Assembly: GCA_902528645.1 (NCBI GenBank)
Contig: CABZTG010000003.1
Coordinates: forward strand, 1-64,000
DNA: 64,000 nucleotides
Origin: an uncultured Pelagibacteraceae bacterium
Lineage (GTDB): Bacteria > Pseudomonadota > Alphaproteobacteria > Pelagibacterales > Pelagibacteraceae
Direction of reading: 5' to 3'
In this document: positions 17,074 to 26,001 of the stretch, piece by piece
Layout: every line of letters starts with the position of its first letter
Numbering within the stretch: the stretch's first letter is position 1
The notes under the pieces: generated by a model
The model's database searches: none
What the model was told of the DNA's origin: nothing
Seen by the model: the letters and a program-made list of their open reading frames with translations, nothing else
Program-made: the position numbers and the translations under genes

Positions 17074-18447
17074 ATGAACGAGCAAGTCCAAGCAGAGTTT
17101 AAAAAAATTTTTAATGGAAGATTTTCTACTTCTGAGTCAACAAGAGCAAATTATGCTAGAGGTGAGGATACTTATGATCCCGTTTTGTCTAAAGCTGTAG
17201 TTTTTCCTGAAACAAATGAAGAGGTCTCTAAAGTGCTACGTTTATGTAATGAGCACAAAATTCCTGTTGTGCCTTTTGGAACAGGAACATCTTTAGAGGG
17301 CAATGTTGTCGGTAATGAAAAAGGCATAACCATATGTCTTGAAAAAATGAATAAAATTTTAAGTGTGAATGTTGAGGACTTTGATTGTCGAGTTCAGGCT
17401 TGTGTAACTAAAGAGCAATTAAATGATTATTTGAGAGAAGACGGAGTTTTTTTTCCGATTGATCCAGGCGCTAATGCAGCAATTGGAGGAATGGCTTCAA
17501 CATCAGCTTCAGGGACAATGGCTGTAAAATATGGAACAATGAAAACTGTAATCAGTGGACTCACAGTTGTTCTGCCTAATGGAGATATTGTAAATACTGG
17601 TAGCAGAACCAAAAAAACATCAGCAGGTTATAATTTAACCAATTTATTTATAGGTTCAGAGGGAACGTTAGGAATAATTACAGAAGTTCAATTGAGATTA
17701 TCGCCAATACCGGAAAGCATTATGTCTGCAGTTTGTCATTTCCCAACTTTAGAAAATGCAGTTCAAACTGCTCAACAGGTTATTCAATATGGAGTTCCGA
17801 TCGCTAGAATTGAGATGCTAAACAAAGATCAAATGGGTATTAGTATTAATTACTCTAAATTGAGAGATATCGAGGCAGTGCCAACTTTATTTTTTGAGTT
17901 TCATGGATCCGAGGCATCTAATAATGAAAATATTAAAATTGTTGAGGAAATATCGAAAGACAATAATGGAAGTTCTTTTAAATGGGCAAAAGATTTAGAA
18001 GAGAGAAATAAGCTTTGGAAAGCACGATGGGATGTTTATTATTCCGTTAAAGCATTGATAAATAATGGAAGAGTTTATTCGACTGACGTGTGTTTACCAA
18101 TTTCAAATATAACTGAATGTGTGAATTATGCAGAAGAGCAAGCAAAAAAATTTGGATTAAGAGCTCCGATGGTAGGTCATTTAGGCGATGGAAACTTTCA
18201 TGTGCTTTTACCTTTTGACCCTGAAAACAAAGAGACATACAAAAAAATAAGAGAATTTAACGACTTATTAATTAACAAAGCGCTTGAATTGAAAGGTACA
18301 ATCACCGGAGAACATGGAGTTGGGTTACATAAAAAAGAATATCTTTTAAAAGAACACGCTGACAACATTCCATTAATGAAATTGATTAAGAGGAGCATCG
18401 ATCAAAATAATATAATGAATCCTGGGAAGATATTCGATCTAAATTAG
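17074..18447 (+). CDS. FAD-linked D-2-hydroxyacid dehydrogenase (GlcD / D-lactate dehydrogenase type)
   Basis: A 457-residue VAO/PCMH-family flavoprotein. The FAD-binding segment PVVPFGTGTSLEGNV is at residues 64-78, followed by the IDPGANAAIGGMASTSASG region. The C-terminal cap carries MVGHLGDGNFHVLLPFD, TGEHGVGLHKKE and MNPGKIFD, as in GlcD and bacterial D-lactate dehydrogenases. It converts a D-2-hydroxyacid to the oxoacid and passes electrons to the respiratory chain. No glcE or glcF partner lies beside it, which favours a single-subunit enzyme. A 38-bp gap separates it from the aminotransferase. Confidence 0.88.
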   Translation: MNEQVQAEFKKIFNGRFSTSESTRANYARGEDTYDPVLSKAVVFPETNEEVSKVLRLCNEHKIPVVPFGTGTSLEGNVVGNEKGITICLEKMNKILSVNVEDFDCRVQACVTKEQLNDYLREDGVFFPIDPGANAAIGGMASTSASGTMAVKYGTMKTVISGLTVVLPNGDIVNTGSRTKKTSAGYNLTNLFIGSEGTLGIITEVQLRLSPIPESIMSAVCHFPTLENAVQTAQQVIQYGVPIARIEMLNKDQMGISINYSKLRDIEAVPTLFFEFHGSEASNNENIKIVEEISKDNNGSSFKWAKDLEERNKLWKARWDVYYSVKALINNGRVYSTDVCLPISNITECVNYAEEQAKKFGLRAPMVGHLGDGNFHVLLPFDPENKETYKKIREFNDLLINKALELKGTITGEHGVGLHKKEYLLKEHADNIPLMKLIKRSIDQNNIMNPGKIFDLN

Positions 18448-18463
18448 TTAATTCTATTTTTTA

Positions 18464-19417
18464 ATGAAAAAAATTCTAATCACTAGAAAATTAATTAAGG
18501 AGAGTGAGGACAAAGCCACTAAAACTTTTGATCCAATATTCAATAATAATGATGAGCTATACTCTCAGTCAAAAGTAATAGAAATGAGCAAAGGATGTGA
18601 TGGAATTTTATCTTCTCTTACAGATAAAATGGATAAAGAAACAATCAATAAATTGCCAGACACGATAAAAATTATTTCGAATTTTGCAGTTGGATTTGGA
18701 AATATTGATTTAGATGCCGCAAAAAAAAGAGGCATTGCAGTAACCAATACTCCTGAGGTTTTATCTGATGCGACAGCTGAAATTGGAATACTTTTAATTT
18801 TAGGTGCATGCAGAAGAGCCTCTGAAGGAATAGTATCTGCTCAAGAAGGTGGATGGAAGTGGTCAGCAGACTATTTAATAGGTAAGCAATTGACAGGCTC
18901 CAGACTTGGTATTCTAGGCATGGGAAGAATAGGACAAAAAATTGCAAAGATTGCAAAGTCGTTAGGCATGATAATTCATTATCACAATAGATCAAAGTTA
19001 AGTGATGAAAAAGAGCAGGGAGCGATTTATCATGATAATATTAAAAGTCTTTTTTCAGTTTCTGATGTCCTATCAATTTGTTGTCCTGCTACTAAAGAAA
19101 CAGAAAACATGATTAACAAAGAAACAGTTGAATATTTCCCTAAAGGAGCAGTAATTACTAATGTCGCCAGGGGAGATATAGTCGATGATGAGGCTTTAAT
19201 TGATGCATTAAACCGGAGAAAAATATATGCAGCTGGATTAGATGTTTATAAAAATGAGCCAAACTTAAATCCTGGTTATAATAAAATTAAGTCAGCATTT
19301 ATTCTTCCACACCTAGGAAGCGCAACAAAGGATACAAGAATTGCAATGGCAAACTTAGCAATTGATAATATTGATGAGTTTTTTAAAACTGGAAATTGTA
19401 AAAATAAAGTAAATTAA
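18464..19417 (+). CDS. NAD(P)-dependent D-2-hydroxyacid dehydrogenase (glyoxylate/hydroxypyruvate reductase type)
   Basis: A 317-residue enzyme of the D-isomer-specific 2-hydroxyacid dehydrogenase family. The nucleotide-binding loop GMGRIG is at residues 152-157. The catalytic arginine is Arg236 (NVARGDIVDDEAL), the acid is Glu265 and the histidine is His283 (PHLGSAT). Close family members reduce glyoxylate or hydroxypyruvate. It follows the GlcD-like gene after 16 bases and probably belongs to the same operon, giving the cluster both oxidising and reducing hydroxyacid enzymes. Confidence 0.88.
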   Translation: MKKILITRKLIKESEDKATKTFDPIFNNNDELYSQSKVIEMSKGCDGILSSLTDKMDKETINKLPDTIKIISNFAVGFGNIDLDAAKKRGIAVTNTPEVLSDATAEIGILLILGACRRASEGIVSAQEGGWKWSADYLIGKQLTGSRLGILGMGRIGQKIAKIAKSLGMIIHYHNRSKLSDEKEQGAIYHDNIKSLFSVSDVLSICCPATKETENMINKETVEYFPKGAVITNVARGDIVDDEALIDALNRRKIYAAGLDVYKNEPNLNPGYNKIKSAFILPHLGSATKDTRIAMANLAIDNIDEFFKTGNCKNKVN

Positions 19418-19447
19418 TTCTACTCTGGATTGAATCTAATTCAACTA

Positions 19448-19475
19448 TTGCGACATCTACGCCTTTTTTTAGAAA
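19448..19475 (+). promoter_or_regulatory. Possible promoter upstream of the TRAP transporter genes
   Basis: In the 118-bp gap before dctP, TTGCGA (19448-19453) and TAGAAA (19470-19475) are 16 bases apart. A short inverted repeat, TTGAAT/ATTCAA, lies just before at 19430-19444. The match is weak, but the gap is one of the larger ones in this compact region and an independent promoter is plausible. Confidence 0.28.
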
Positions 19476-19507
19476 GACTCTAATCTGATTCTATGTTTTA
19501 ATTAATC

Positions 19508-19521
19508 AAGTTAATTAACTT
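19508..19521 (+). promoter_or_regulatory. 14-bp palindrome and ribosome-binding site before dctP
   Basis: AAGTTAATTAACTT at 19508-19521 is a perfect palindrome just before a good ribosome-binding site, AGGAG at 19526-19530, five bases from the ATG at 19536. The palindrome could be an operator for the TRAP genes, but in such AT-rich DNA it may be chance. Confidence 0.3.
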
Positions 19522-19535
19522 TAATAGGAGTAATA

Positions 19536-20690
19536 ATGACTAAAGAAAATAAATCATTGAAGGTGAAAACATCTTCAAGACGTAAGTTCTTTAAAACTGC
19601 TGCTAAGACTGGTGCTATAGCTGCAGCCGCTGTTGCAATGCCATATGTGAAGGCAAATGCAGCAACAACTTTAAAGATGCAAGCTGCATGGCCAAGTGGA
19701 GCTAACATCTTTTTCGAAATGGCTGGAGACTATTGTAACATGGTTAAAGAAATGTCTGGAGGATCTCTTCAGATTGATCTTCAACCGGTTGGAGCAGTTG
19801 TAAAGACTTCAGAAATCGGACAAGCGGTTAGTTCCGGTGTAGTAGATATGGGTCACTGGGTGACTGCATATTGGTATGGTAAAAACCCTGCTGCATCATT
19901 ATTTGGAACTGGTCCTTCATATGGAATGTCATCTCAAGAAGTTATGGGATGGATGGAATATGGTGGAGGAAGAAAATTATATGACGAAACACTTGCAAAA
20001 GTTGGTTTCGATTATGTTGGTTTTTTCCATATGCCTATGCCAGCTCAGCCTTTTGGTTGGTTCAAAAAGAATGTAACTAAAGTGTCTGATGTTAAAGGTA
20101 TGAAGTACAGAACTGTTGGTTTAGCGACTAACGTTTTAACTGCAATGGGAATGGTAGTTAGACAATTACCAGGTGGTGAAATTCAACCAGCGATGAAAAC
20201 TGGTTTGATTGAAGCTGCTGAGTTTAACAACCCTACTTCAGACTCTCAGTTTGGTATGCAAGATGTTTCTAAGCACTATCACTTAGGAAGCTTCCACCAA
20301 TCTCAAGAGATGTTTGAAATACCAGTTAACAAAAAAACATATAATAGTTTATCACCTGCACACCAAGCAATATTGAAAAATGCTGCTTATGCTGCAAATA
20401 GTGATAACTACTTTAAAGCTTTAGTAAGATACTCAGCTGACTTAGCTAAGTTAATGAATGAGCATAAAGTAAATGTTTACCAAACTTCTGATGAAATCTT
20501 AGCTCAACAATTAAAAGGTTGGGATAAGGTAATCGGTGATTTCAATAAGAAAGATCCTTTCTTTAAGAAAATCGTAGATTCTCAGAAAGCGTATGCGAAG
20601 AGAGTAATGAAATACTTGCTGATGAATCAGCCGAATTACAAACTTGCGTATGAAAATGAGTTTGGTCCAATAGCAAAAGTTAAGTTATAA
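19536..20690 (+). CDS. TRAP transporter solute-binding protein (DctP family, 2-oxoacid/TakP-like)
   Basis: A 384-residue periplasmic binding protein. It has a twin-arginine-type signal (SSRRKFFK, arginines 15 and 16, then an alanine-rich stretch) with likely cleavage after ANA at residue 42. The mature protein shows the DctP pattern MQAAWPSG, VVDMGHWVTAYWYGK and LPGGEIQPAMKTGLIEAAE. It resembles the TakP branch described for 2-oxoacids and the mannitol/chloroaromatic annotation used in SAR11. A ligand such as pyruvate fits the neighbouring hydroxyacid enzymes but is inferred. A strong terminator follows, separating it from the permease genes. Confidence 0.88.
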   Translation: MTKENKSLKVKTSSRRKFFKTAAKTGAIAAAAVAMPYVKANAATTLKMQAAWPSGANIFFEMAGDYCNMVKEMSGGSLQIDLQPVGAVVKTSEIGQAVSSGVVDMGHWVTAYWYGKNPAASLFGTGPSYGMSSQEVMGWMEYGGGRKLYDETLAKVGFDYVGFFHMPMPAQPFGWFKKNVTKVSDVKGMKYRTVGLATNVLTAMGMVVRQLPGGEIQPAMKTGLIEAAEFNNPTSDSQFGMQDVSKHYHLGSFHQSQEMFEIPVNKKTYNSLSPAHQAILKNAAYAANSDNYFKALVRYSADLAKLMNEHKVNVYQTSDEILAQQLKGWDKVIGDFNKKDPFFKKIVDSQKAYAKRVMKYLLMNQPNYKLAYENEFGPIAKVKL

Positions 20691-20714
20691 TTAACTTTTC
20701 ATAAATTTTAATGA

Positions 20715-20735
20715 GGGGGCCTCGGCCCCCTTTTT
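20715..20735 (+). terminator. Intrinsic terminator between dctP and the TRAP permease genes
   Basis: GGGGGC (20715-20720), loop CTCG, GCCCCC (20725-20730) and TTTTT make a perfect six-pair GC hairpin with a T tail, by far the most GC-rich element in the neighbourhood. Partial termination here would make the binding protein more abundant than the permeases. Confidence 0.9.
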
Positions 20736-20775
20736 ATTTGATTAATTCAAAACAATTCAATAAGAGTCTATATCT

Positions 20776-21369
20776 ATGATGAGATCTTATATAAAATTTG
20801 CCGACCGATTAAGCGTCTCAATGGGTAAAGCATTTTCCTGGTGTATTGTAATTTTAATGGGTGGAACGTGCTATGAAGTTTTTATGGCATATGCTTTAAA
20901 TGCACCAACTTTATGGAATTTCGATTTTAGTCTCCAAATGTATGGTGCAATTTTTATGATGGCTGGTGCATATACTTTGTGTACCGAGGCACATGTAAGA
21001 GGAGACGTCATTTACAGATTATTTTCTCAAAGAGTACAAGCTTGGATAGATATAGTTTTATATTTTATTTTCTTTTTCCCTGGTGTAATTGCATTAGCCT
21101 TTTATGGTTACGAGTATGCTGCGCTAGCTTGGAAAATAAAAGAAACAAGTTGGAATAGTCCAGCTCAAATTCAAATTTATATGGCGAAATCTTTAATACC
21201 TTTATCTGGAAGTCTGTTAACCCTTCAGGGAATAGGTGAAGTGTTCAGATGTATTATATGTATTAAAACTGGTAGTTGGCCAGAAAGAGGAACAGAGCGT
21301 GATGCCGAAGAAACTGAAAAAGTATTAATGAGAACTTCACAAGAAGGAAATAAAGAAGATGTTATTTAG
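20776..21369 (+). CDS. TRAP transporter small permease (DctQ family)
   Basis: A 197-residue membrane protein with four main hydrophobic segments and a charged C-terminal tail. The fold and the EVFMAYALNAPTLWNFDFSLQMYGA region match the DctQ small subunit of TRAP transporters, which pairs with DctM. It starts 86 bp after dctP, beyond the terminator, and overlaps dctM by 11 bases. Confidence 0.88.
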   Translation: MMRSYIKFADRLSVSMGKAFSWCIVILMGGTCYEVFMAYALNAPTLWNFDFSLQMYGAIFMMAGAYTLCTEAHVRGDVIYRLFSQRVQAWIDIVLYFIFFFPGVIALAFYGYEYAALAWKIKETSWNSPAQIQIYMAKSLIPLSGSLLTLQGIGEVFRCIICIKTGSWPERGTERDAEETEKVLMRTSQEGNKEDVI

Positions 21370-22720
21370 TCTGACAAATCCTGAAGTGGCAATTATGATG
21401 ATGGGTATATTTTTATTTGCCGTACTATTAGGTTTTCCGATTGCTTTTACTTTAATGGCGATGGGACTAGGTTTTGGATATTATGCTTACTTTGATCCAA
21501 CTAAGATGGAACATCTTTTTGATAATAGGATATTCCAACTTTTTGTTCAAAACACCTACACTGTTATGGATAATAATGTCCTTACTGCTGTTCCGCTCTT
21601 TTTATTCATGGGATATTTAGTTGAAAGAGCAGGTATTGTAGCAAAACTATTTTTTGCAATTAGATTAGCATCTCATAAGCTTCCTGCATCAATGGCAGTT
21701 GCAGCACTGATTACTTGTGCCCTATTTTCAACAGCAACAGGTATTATAGGTGCAGTTGTTACTTTAATGGGATTACTAGCATGGCCTGCTATGATTAAAG
21801 CTGGTTATGATAAAAAATTTGCATCTGGAATAATTTGTTCAGGTGGATGTTTAGGAATTTTAATTCCACCTAGTATTATGTTGATCGTTTACTCTGTAAT
21901 TGCTCAACTATCACCACTAAGGTTATTTGCAGCTGCTATTTTTCCAGGATTAATGTTAGCAGGACTTTACATTGCATACGCAGTGTTCAGAGCTTGGTTA
22001 AATCCTTCGATAGCGCCAAAACCTGCAGCTGAGGAAATACCTCCTACTGCAGTAATTCTTAAAGAGGTTCTTGTCTCCTTCTTACCTTTATTTTCATTGA
22101 TAATTTTAGTTCTAGGTACAATTTTAGCCGGAATAGCAACACCTGCTGAAGCTGCAGCCGTAGGTGCATTTGGATCGTTGGTGCTTTCATATTTTTATAA
22201 AACCCTTAAGTGGAAAAATTTTAAAGAGTCTGTCTTTTTGACAGCTAAAACAACTGCAATGATCATGTGGCTTTTCATAGGATCGTGGACATTTGCTTCT
22301 GTATTTTCTTATCTTGGAGGCCACGAGGTTTTCGAACATTTCTTTAAATCTCTAAATTTACAGCCTTGGCAATTTTTAGTAATTACACAATTGATTATAT
22401 TTTTATTAGGTTGGCCATTGGAGTGGACGGAGATATTAATTATTTTTGTACCAATATTTTTACCATTAGTCGAATTTTTTGGAGTAAATCCGTATTTCTT
22501 TGCAATGTTGATTGCTCTAAATTTACAAACCTCATTTTTGACACCCCCCATGGCAATGTCTGCTTACTATCTAAAGGGAGTTCAATCAAAGAATGTTGAA
22601 TTGATGCAGATCTTTGGAGGAATAATGCCATTTTTAGGTATTGTGATTTTAGCTATGGTTCTAATGTATTTATTTCCAGGTATAGCACTTTGGTTACCAG
22701 AGACATTATTTGCAAATTAA
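21359..22720 (+). CDS. TRAP transporter large permease (DctM family)
   Basis: A 453-residue membrane protein with about 12 helices that forms the transport channel. Family landmarks include VPLFLFMGYLVERAG, FSTATGIIGAVVTLMGLLA, CSGGCLGILIPPSIMLIVY and TPAEAAAVGA. Import is driven by an ion gradient (usually sodium) rather than ATP. It overlaps dctQ by 11 bases and is followed six bases later by an amidase, which may be part of the same transcript. Confidence 0.92.
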   Translation: MLFSLTNPEVAIMMMGIFLFAVLLGFPIAFTLMAMGLGFGYYAYFDPTKMEHLFDNRIFQLFVQNTYTVMDNNVLTAVPLFLFMGYLVERAGIVAKLFFAIRLASHKLPASMAVAALITCALFSTATGIIGAVVTLMGLLAWPAMIKAGYDKKFASGIICSGGCLGILIPPSIMLIVYSVIAQLSPLRLFAAAIFPGLMLAGLYIAYAVFRAWLNPSIAPKPAAEEIPPTAVILKEVLVSFLPLFSLIILVLGTILAGIATPAEAAAVGAFGSLVLSYFYKTLKWKNFKESVFLTAKTTAMIMWLFIGSWTFASVFSYLGGHEVFEHFFKSLNLQPWQFLVITQLIIFLLGWPLEWTEILIIFVPIFLPLVEFFGVNPYFFAMLIALNLQTSFLTPPMAMSAYYLKGVQSKNVELMQIFGGIMPFLGIVILAMVLMYLFPGIALWLPETLFAN

Positions 22721-22726
22721 TTTTAG

Positions 22727-24055
22727 ATGACAGATATATTTTCTTTAAGTCTTGAAGAACTTGCTGCAAAGATTAAAGATGCTCAACTCACTTCTGTTGA
22801 TGTTTGTGAAAAGTATATCGAGAGAATCAATAAATTTGACAAAGATATAAAGGCTTGGGCCCATTTTGACAAAAAAGTTTTATTAGAAAAAGCTGCAGAG
22901 GCCGACGATCATAGAAGATCTGGTAAACCAATTGGTCCACTTCATGGAGTGCCTATCGCGGTTAAAGACATTATTGGGACAGTTGATATGCCAACCGAAT
23001 GTGGAACAGTTATTAGAAAAGGTAAATCATATTCACAAAATGCTGAAATAATTGATCTGCTTCATGCATCCGGAGCGATTGTAATGGGTAAAACAGCAAC
23101 CTCAGAACTTGCTTATTTAGGACCCTCGGCAACCACAAATCCACATGATAAAACAAGAACACCAGGTGGTTCTTCAAGCGGATCTGCTGCTTCTGTAGCT
23201 TCTTATATGGCACCTGCATCAATTGGATCACAAACTGGAGGATCCATTATTAGACCAGCATCCTATTGTGGCGTTGTGGGTTATAAACCTAGTTATGGTT
23301 TGATATCTAGAAATGGTGTTTTAAGAACTTCTTACAGTTTAGATCATATAGGAATTTTTGGCCGAAAAGTTGAGGATGTGGCTATGTTAGCAAAAGTATT
23401 GATAAAAAAAGATAAATTTGATCCAGCAACTATACATTACTCAACAGACAATATTTTATCTGAAACAAAAAAAGGACCTTTATTTGATCCTAAATTTATT
23501 TTTTATAAAACTGAACATTGGAAATTAATAGATAAAAAGTCTAGAGAGTCATTTGAATATTTTATTAATTCATTCAAAAAAAATATCGAGATTTTTGATA
23601 CACCTTCTTATTTTAAGGATATTCACAAGTATCACCAAATCATTCATGAGACTGATTTAGCCAATAATTTTTCAGTGTATTTTAAAAAATTTAAAAAGAA
23701 ATTGTCTAAGTATATGCAAGATGCAATTATCAAAGGCAATAAACATTCCGCGAAAGAATACGCAGAAGCAATTGATTTTATGAAAAGAGGCTATGAGTCT
23801 TACGAGGAAGTTTTTGAGGATTATCACGGAGTTTTGTCACCAGCTAGCCCAGGTGTTGCACCAAAGGGTTTAAAAAGTACAGGAACAGCAGAATTTAATA
23901 AAGTTTGGTCTTATCTTGGTACACCATGTATTTCGTTACCTTTACTTGAAGGAGAAAATAATTTACCATTAGGGGTTCAATTAATTGGCAATAAATATGA
24001 TGATCATAGATTTCTAGGAGTTGCTAATTGGTTAGAAAAAGAATGTCAGGAATAA
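22727..24055 (+). CDS. Amidase signature family hydrolase
   Basis: A 442-residue amidase with the Ser-cisSer-Lys triad visible as Lys80 (IAVKDI), Ser149 (TPGGSSSGSAA) and Ser173 (GSQTGGSI). Such enzymes hydrolyse amides, releasing ammonia or an amine. It is not GatA-like in context, as no gatB or gatC is nearby. Placed directly after the TRAP permease, it may act on an imported amide or on a product of the pathway. The substrate cannot be predicted. Confidence 0.88.
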   Translation: MTDIFSLSLEELAAKIKDAQLTSVDVCEKYIERINKFDKDIKAWAHFDKKVLLEKAAEADDHRRSGKPIGPLHGVPIAVKDIIGTVDMPTECGTVIRKGKSYSQNAEIIDLLHASGAIVMGKTATSELAYLGPSATTNPHDKTRTPGGSSSGSAASVASYMAPASIGSQTGGSIIRPASYCGVVGYKPSYGLISRNGVLRTSYSLDHIGIFGRKVEDVAMLAKVLIKKDKFDPATIHYSTDNILSETKKGPLFDPKFIFYKTEHWKLIDKKSRESFEYFINSFKKNIEIFDTPSYFKDIHKYHQIIHETDLANNFSVYFKKFKKKLSKYMQDAIIKGNKHSAKEYAEAIDFMKRGYESYEEVFEDYHGVLSPASPGVAPKGLKSTGTAEFNKVWSYLGTPCISLPLLEGENNLPLGVQLIGNKYDDHRFLGVANWLEKECQE

Positions 24056-24056
24056 A

Positions 24057-24233
24057 ATGAATAAAATTACTACAATCATAGGATTATCTTTTGCAGTTTT
24101 CTTTTTAATTGGTTTAGCTACAACTTTGACAAGATCAATGATGATAGGCTTCTTGGATGTTATTCCAGTTTATCTTTTAATGGGTGCAGCTATCATCATG
24201 ATGATATACGAAGCCTTTTTTGATAAAGATTAA
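24057..24233 (+). CDS. 58-residue membrane peptide, unknown
   Basis: A short open frame, ATG at 24057 and TAA at 24231, encoding 58 residues with two hydrophobic helices (about 5-24 and 33-51) and an acidic ending EAFFDKD. It starts one base after the amidase stop codon and ends 11 bases before the DMT permease start, filling the gap exactly, as a real gene in this compact genome would. I do not recognise a family. Confidence 0.6.
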   Translation: MNKITTIIGLSFAVFFLIGLATTLTRSMMIGFLDVIPVYLLMGAAIIMMIYEAFFDKD

Positions 24234-24244
24234 TATCAATTAAA

Positions 24245-25150
24245 TTGAAAAATATTAAGACAGATATATTTCCATTATCATTACTATTTATACAACCAAT
24301 CTTTATGGCTAGTAACTTAGTTGTTGCTAGAGGCGGTGTTGAATTTGTTCCGCCTATTTCACTTGCATTTTGGCGTTGGACAGTAGTTTTTTTGATTTTA
24401 TTACCATTCACTTATGTAACTTTAAAAAATAATTTTCACATAATTAAAAAGGAATATAAAAAATTATTTTTTTTAGGGTCAATGGGATGTGGTGTATGTG
24501 GCGCTTTCCCTTTTTTAGCTGGCGAGACAACAACTGTAACTAATATGGGGATAATTTACACATCCTCTCCAGTTTTTATTATTTTGATTTCATATTTCTT
24601 TTTTCAAGAAAAAATAAATTTGACAAAGGTAATTGGTTTAATTGCTTGTTTGATTGGTGTTTTTGTCATTATTATTAAAGGCGATATTGATTTATTAATT
24701 AATCTTAGATTTACAATTGGTGATTTATGGATGTTAGCTGCTGCAGTTGGTTGGGCTTTATATTCTATTTATTTATTTTATTGGAAATCAAAATTAAAAA
24801 TTTTCGATAGATTTGCCATGATTTCCTTTTTTGGCGCTTTAAGTTTGTTACCCTTTTATGTTGGCGAGGAATTATTTTATAAAGAGACTATATTTGTAAC
24901 AGAATTTTATTTATGGGTGATTTTTGCTGCTATATCGCCAGGGATAATTGCTTTTACACTTTATACTATAGCTCAAAAAAAATTAGGTGCATCTTTAACT
25001 GGCTTTACGCTTTATGTTTTTACAGTTTACGGTGCAATTTATGGATACTTTTTATTTGACGAAAAATTTGAAAATTACCATATTATTGGGACTATTCTGG
25101 TATTTTTTGGCGTATATTTAGCAAAGAAAAATAATGTTAAAAAGGTTTAG
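24245..25150 (+). CDS. EamA/DMT-family permease
   Basis: A 301-residue protein with about ten hydrophobic helices in two EamA halves, as in drug/metabolite transporter family exporters and importers. ISLAFWRWTVVFLILLPF and the second-half GDLWMLAAAVGWALYSIY mark the repeats. The start is TTG at 24245; the next ATG (24305) would cut into the first helix. Substrate is unknown. Its end overlaps the following hydrolase gene by 17 bases. Confidence 0.82.
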   Translation: MKNIKTDIFPLSLLFIQPIFMASNLVVARGGVEFVPPISLAFWRWTVVFLILLPFTYVTLKNNFHIIKKEYKKLFFLGSMGCGVCGAFPFLAGETTTVTNMGIIYTSSPVFIILISYFFFQEKINLTKVIGLIACLIGVFVIIIKGDIDLLINLRFTIGDLWMLAAAVGWALYSIYLFYWKSKLKIFDRFAMISFFGALSLLPFYVGEELFYKETIFVTEFYLWVIFAAISPGIIAFTLYTIAQKKLGASLTGFTLYVFTVYGAIYGYFLFDEKFENYHIIGTILVFFGVYLAKKNNVKKV

Positions 25151-25952
25151 GAATAGTTTGTTATTATTTTTACAACTAACAATTTTAGTTTACCTATTTC
25201 TCTTAGTATTTCTTTATTTTTATCAAAGGAACTTAATGTATCATCCTGATGAAAATAATTATTTTGATGACAAACTCTCAGTTTATATTGAAAAAGTAAA
25301 GGTCCCAACCCAAGATGGATTAGATTTATTGGGTTGGTATCATGAAAAAGATATAAAGAAAAATAAAACAATTCTATTTTTCCATGGAAATGCTGGATCT
25401 TTAGAAAATAGAATTCATAAATTAAATCATTTTAGAGACATGAGTGTTAATTTTTTAATAATTGCTTGGAGAGGTTTTAGTGGTAACGAGGGCAAACCAT
25501 CAGAGTCTGGATTATATGAGGACGGTGAAAGTGCAATTAAATGGTTGGTCAAAAAAGGTGTAGATGAAAAAAATATAGTAATTTATGGAGAATCATTAGG
25601 AACAGGAGTTGCAACACATTTATCCCAGAACAAAGAGTTTGCAGGTGTTATTTTAGAAACTCCATTCACATCAATGATTGATGCGGCTAAAAAATTTTAT
25701 CCATATATACCCGTTGGTCTTTTACTCAAAGATAAATTTGAAAATAAAAACAAAATTAAAAATATTAAATCTCCAATTTTGATAATGCATGGTGAAAAAG
25801 ATCAAATTGTTCCTTTTGAGATGGGTAAAAAGATGTTTGAGATAGCTAATGAACCCAAATATTCGTATTTTACCAAATATGACAATCATATGATGGAGTA
25901 TGACGAGAGTCTTGTAAAAGCACTAAACTCTTTTTTGATTAATTTAAATTAA
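25134..25952 (+). CDS. Membrane-anchored alpha/beta hydrolase (Bem46-like)
   Basis: A 272-residue alpha/beta hydrolase with an N-terminal membrane anchor (about residues 8-29). The nucleophile is Ser154 in YGESLGTG, the acid Asp223 (GEKDQIVP) and the histidine His252. The oxyanion motif FFHGNAGS is at 82-89. The organisation resembles Bem46/ABHD13 proteins, whose substrates are poorly known. It overlaps the DMT permease by 17 bases, so the two are probably co-expressed. Confidence 0.85.
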   Translation: MLKRFRNSLLLFLQLTILVYLFLLVFLYFYQRNLMYHPDENNYFDDKLSVYIEKVKVPTQDGLDLLGWYHEKDIKKNKTILFFHGNAGSLENRIHKLNHFRDMSVNFLIIAWRGFSGNEGKPSESGLYEDGESAIKWLVKKGVDEKNIVIYGESLGTGVATHLSQNKEFAGVILETPFTSMIDAAKKFYPYIPVGLLLKDKFENKNKIKNIKSPILIMHGEKDQIVPFEMGKKMFEIANEPKYSYFTKYDNHMMEYDESLVKALNSFLINLN

Positions 25953-26001
25953 GCCATATTCTAAACAAATATTTTTCAAGATTTAAGATTAAGTTTAAAA
26001 A

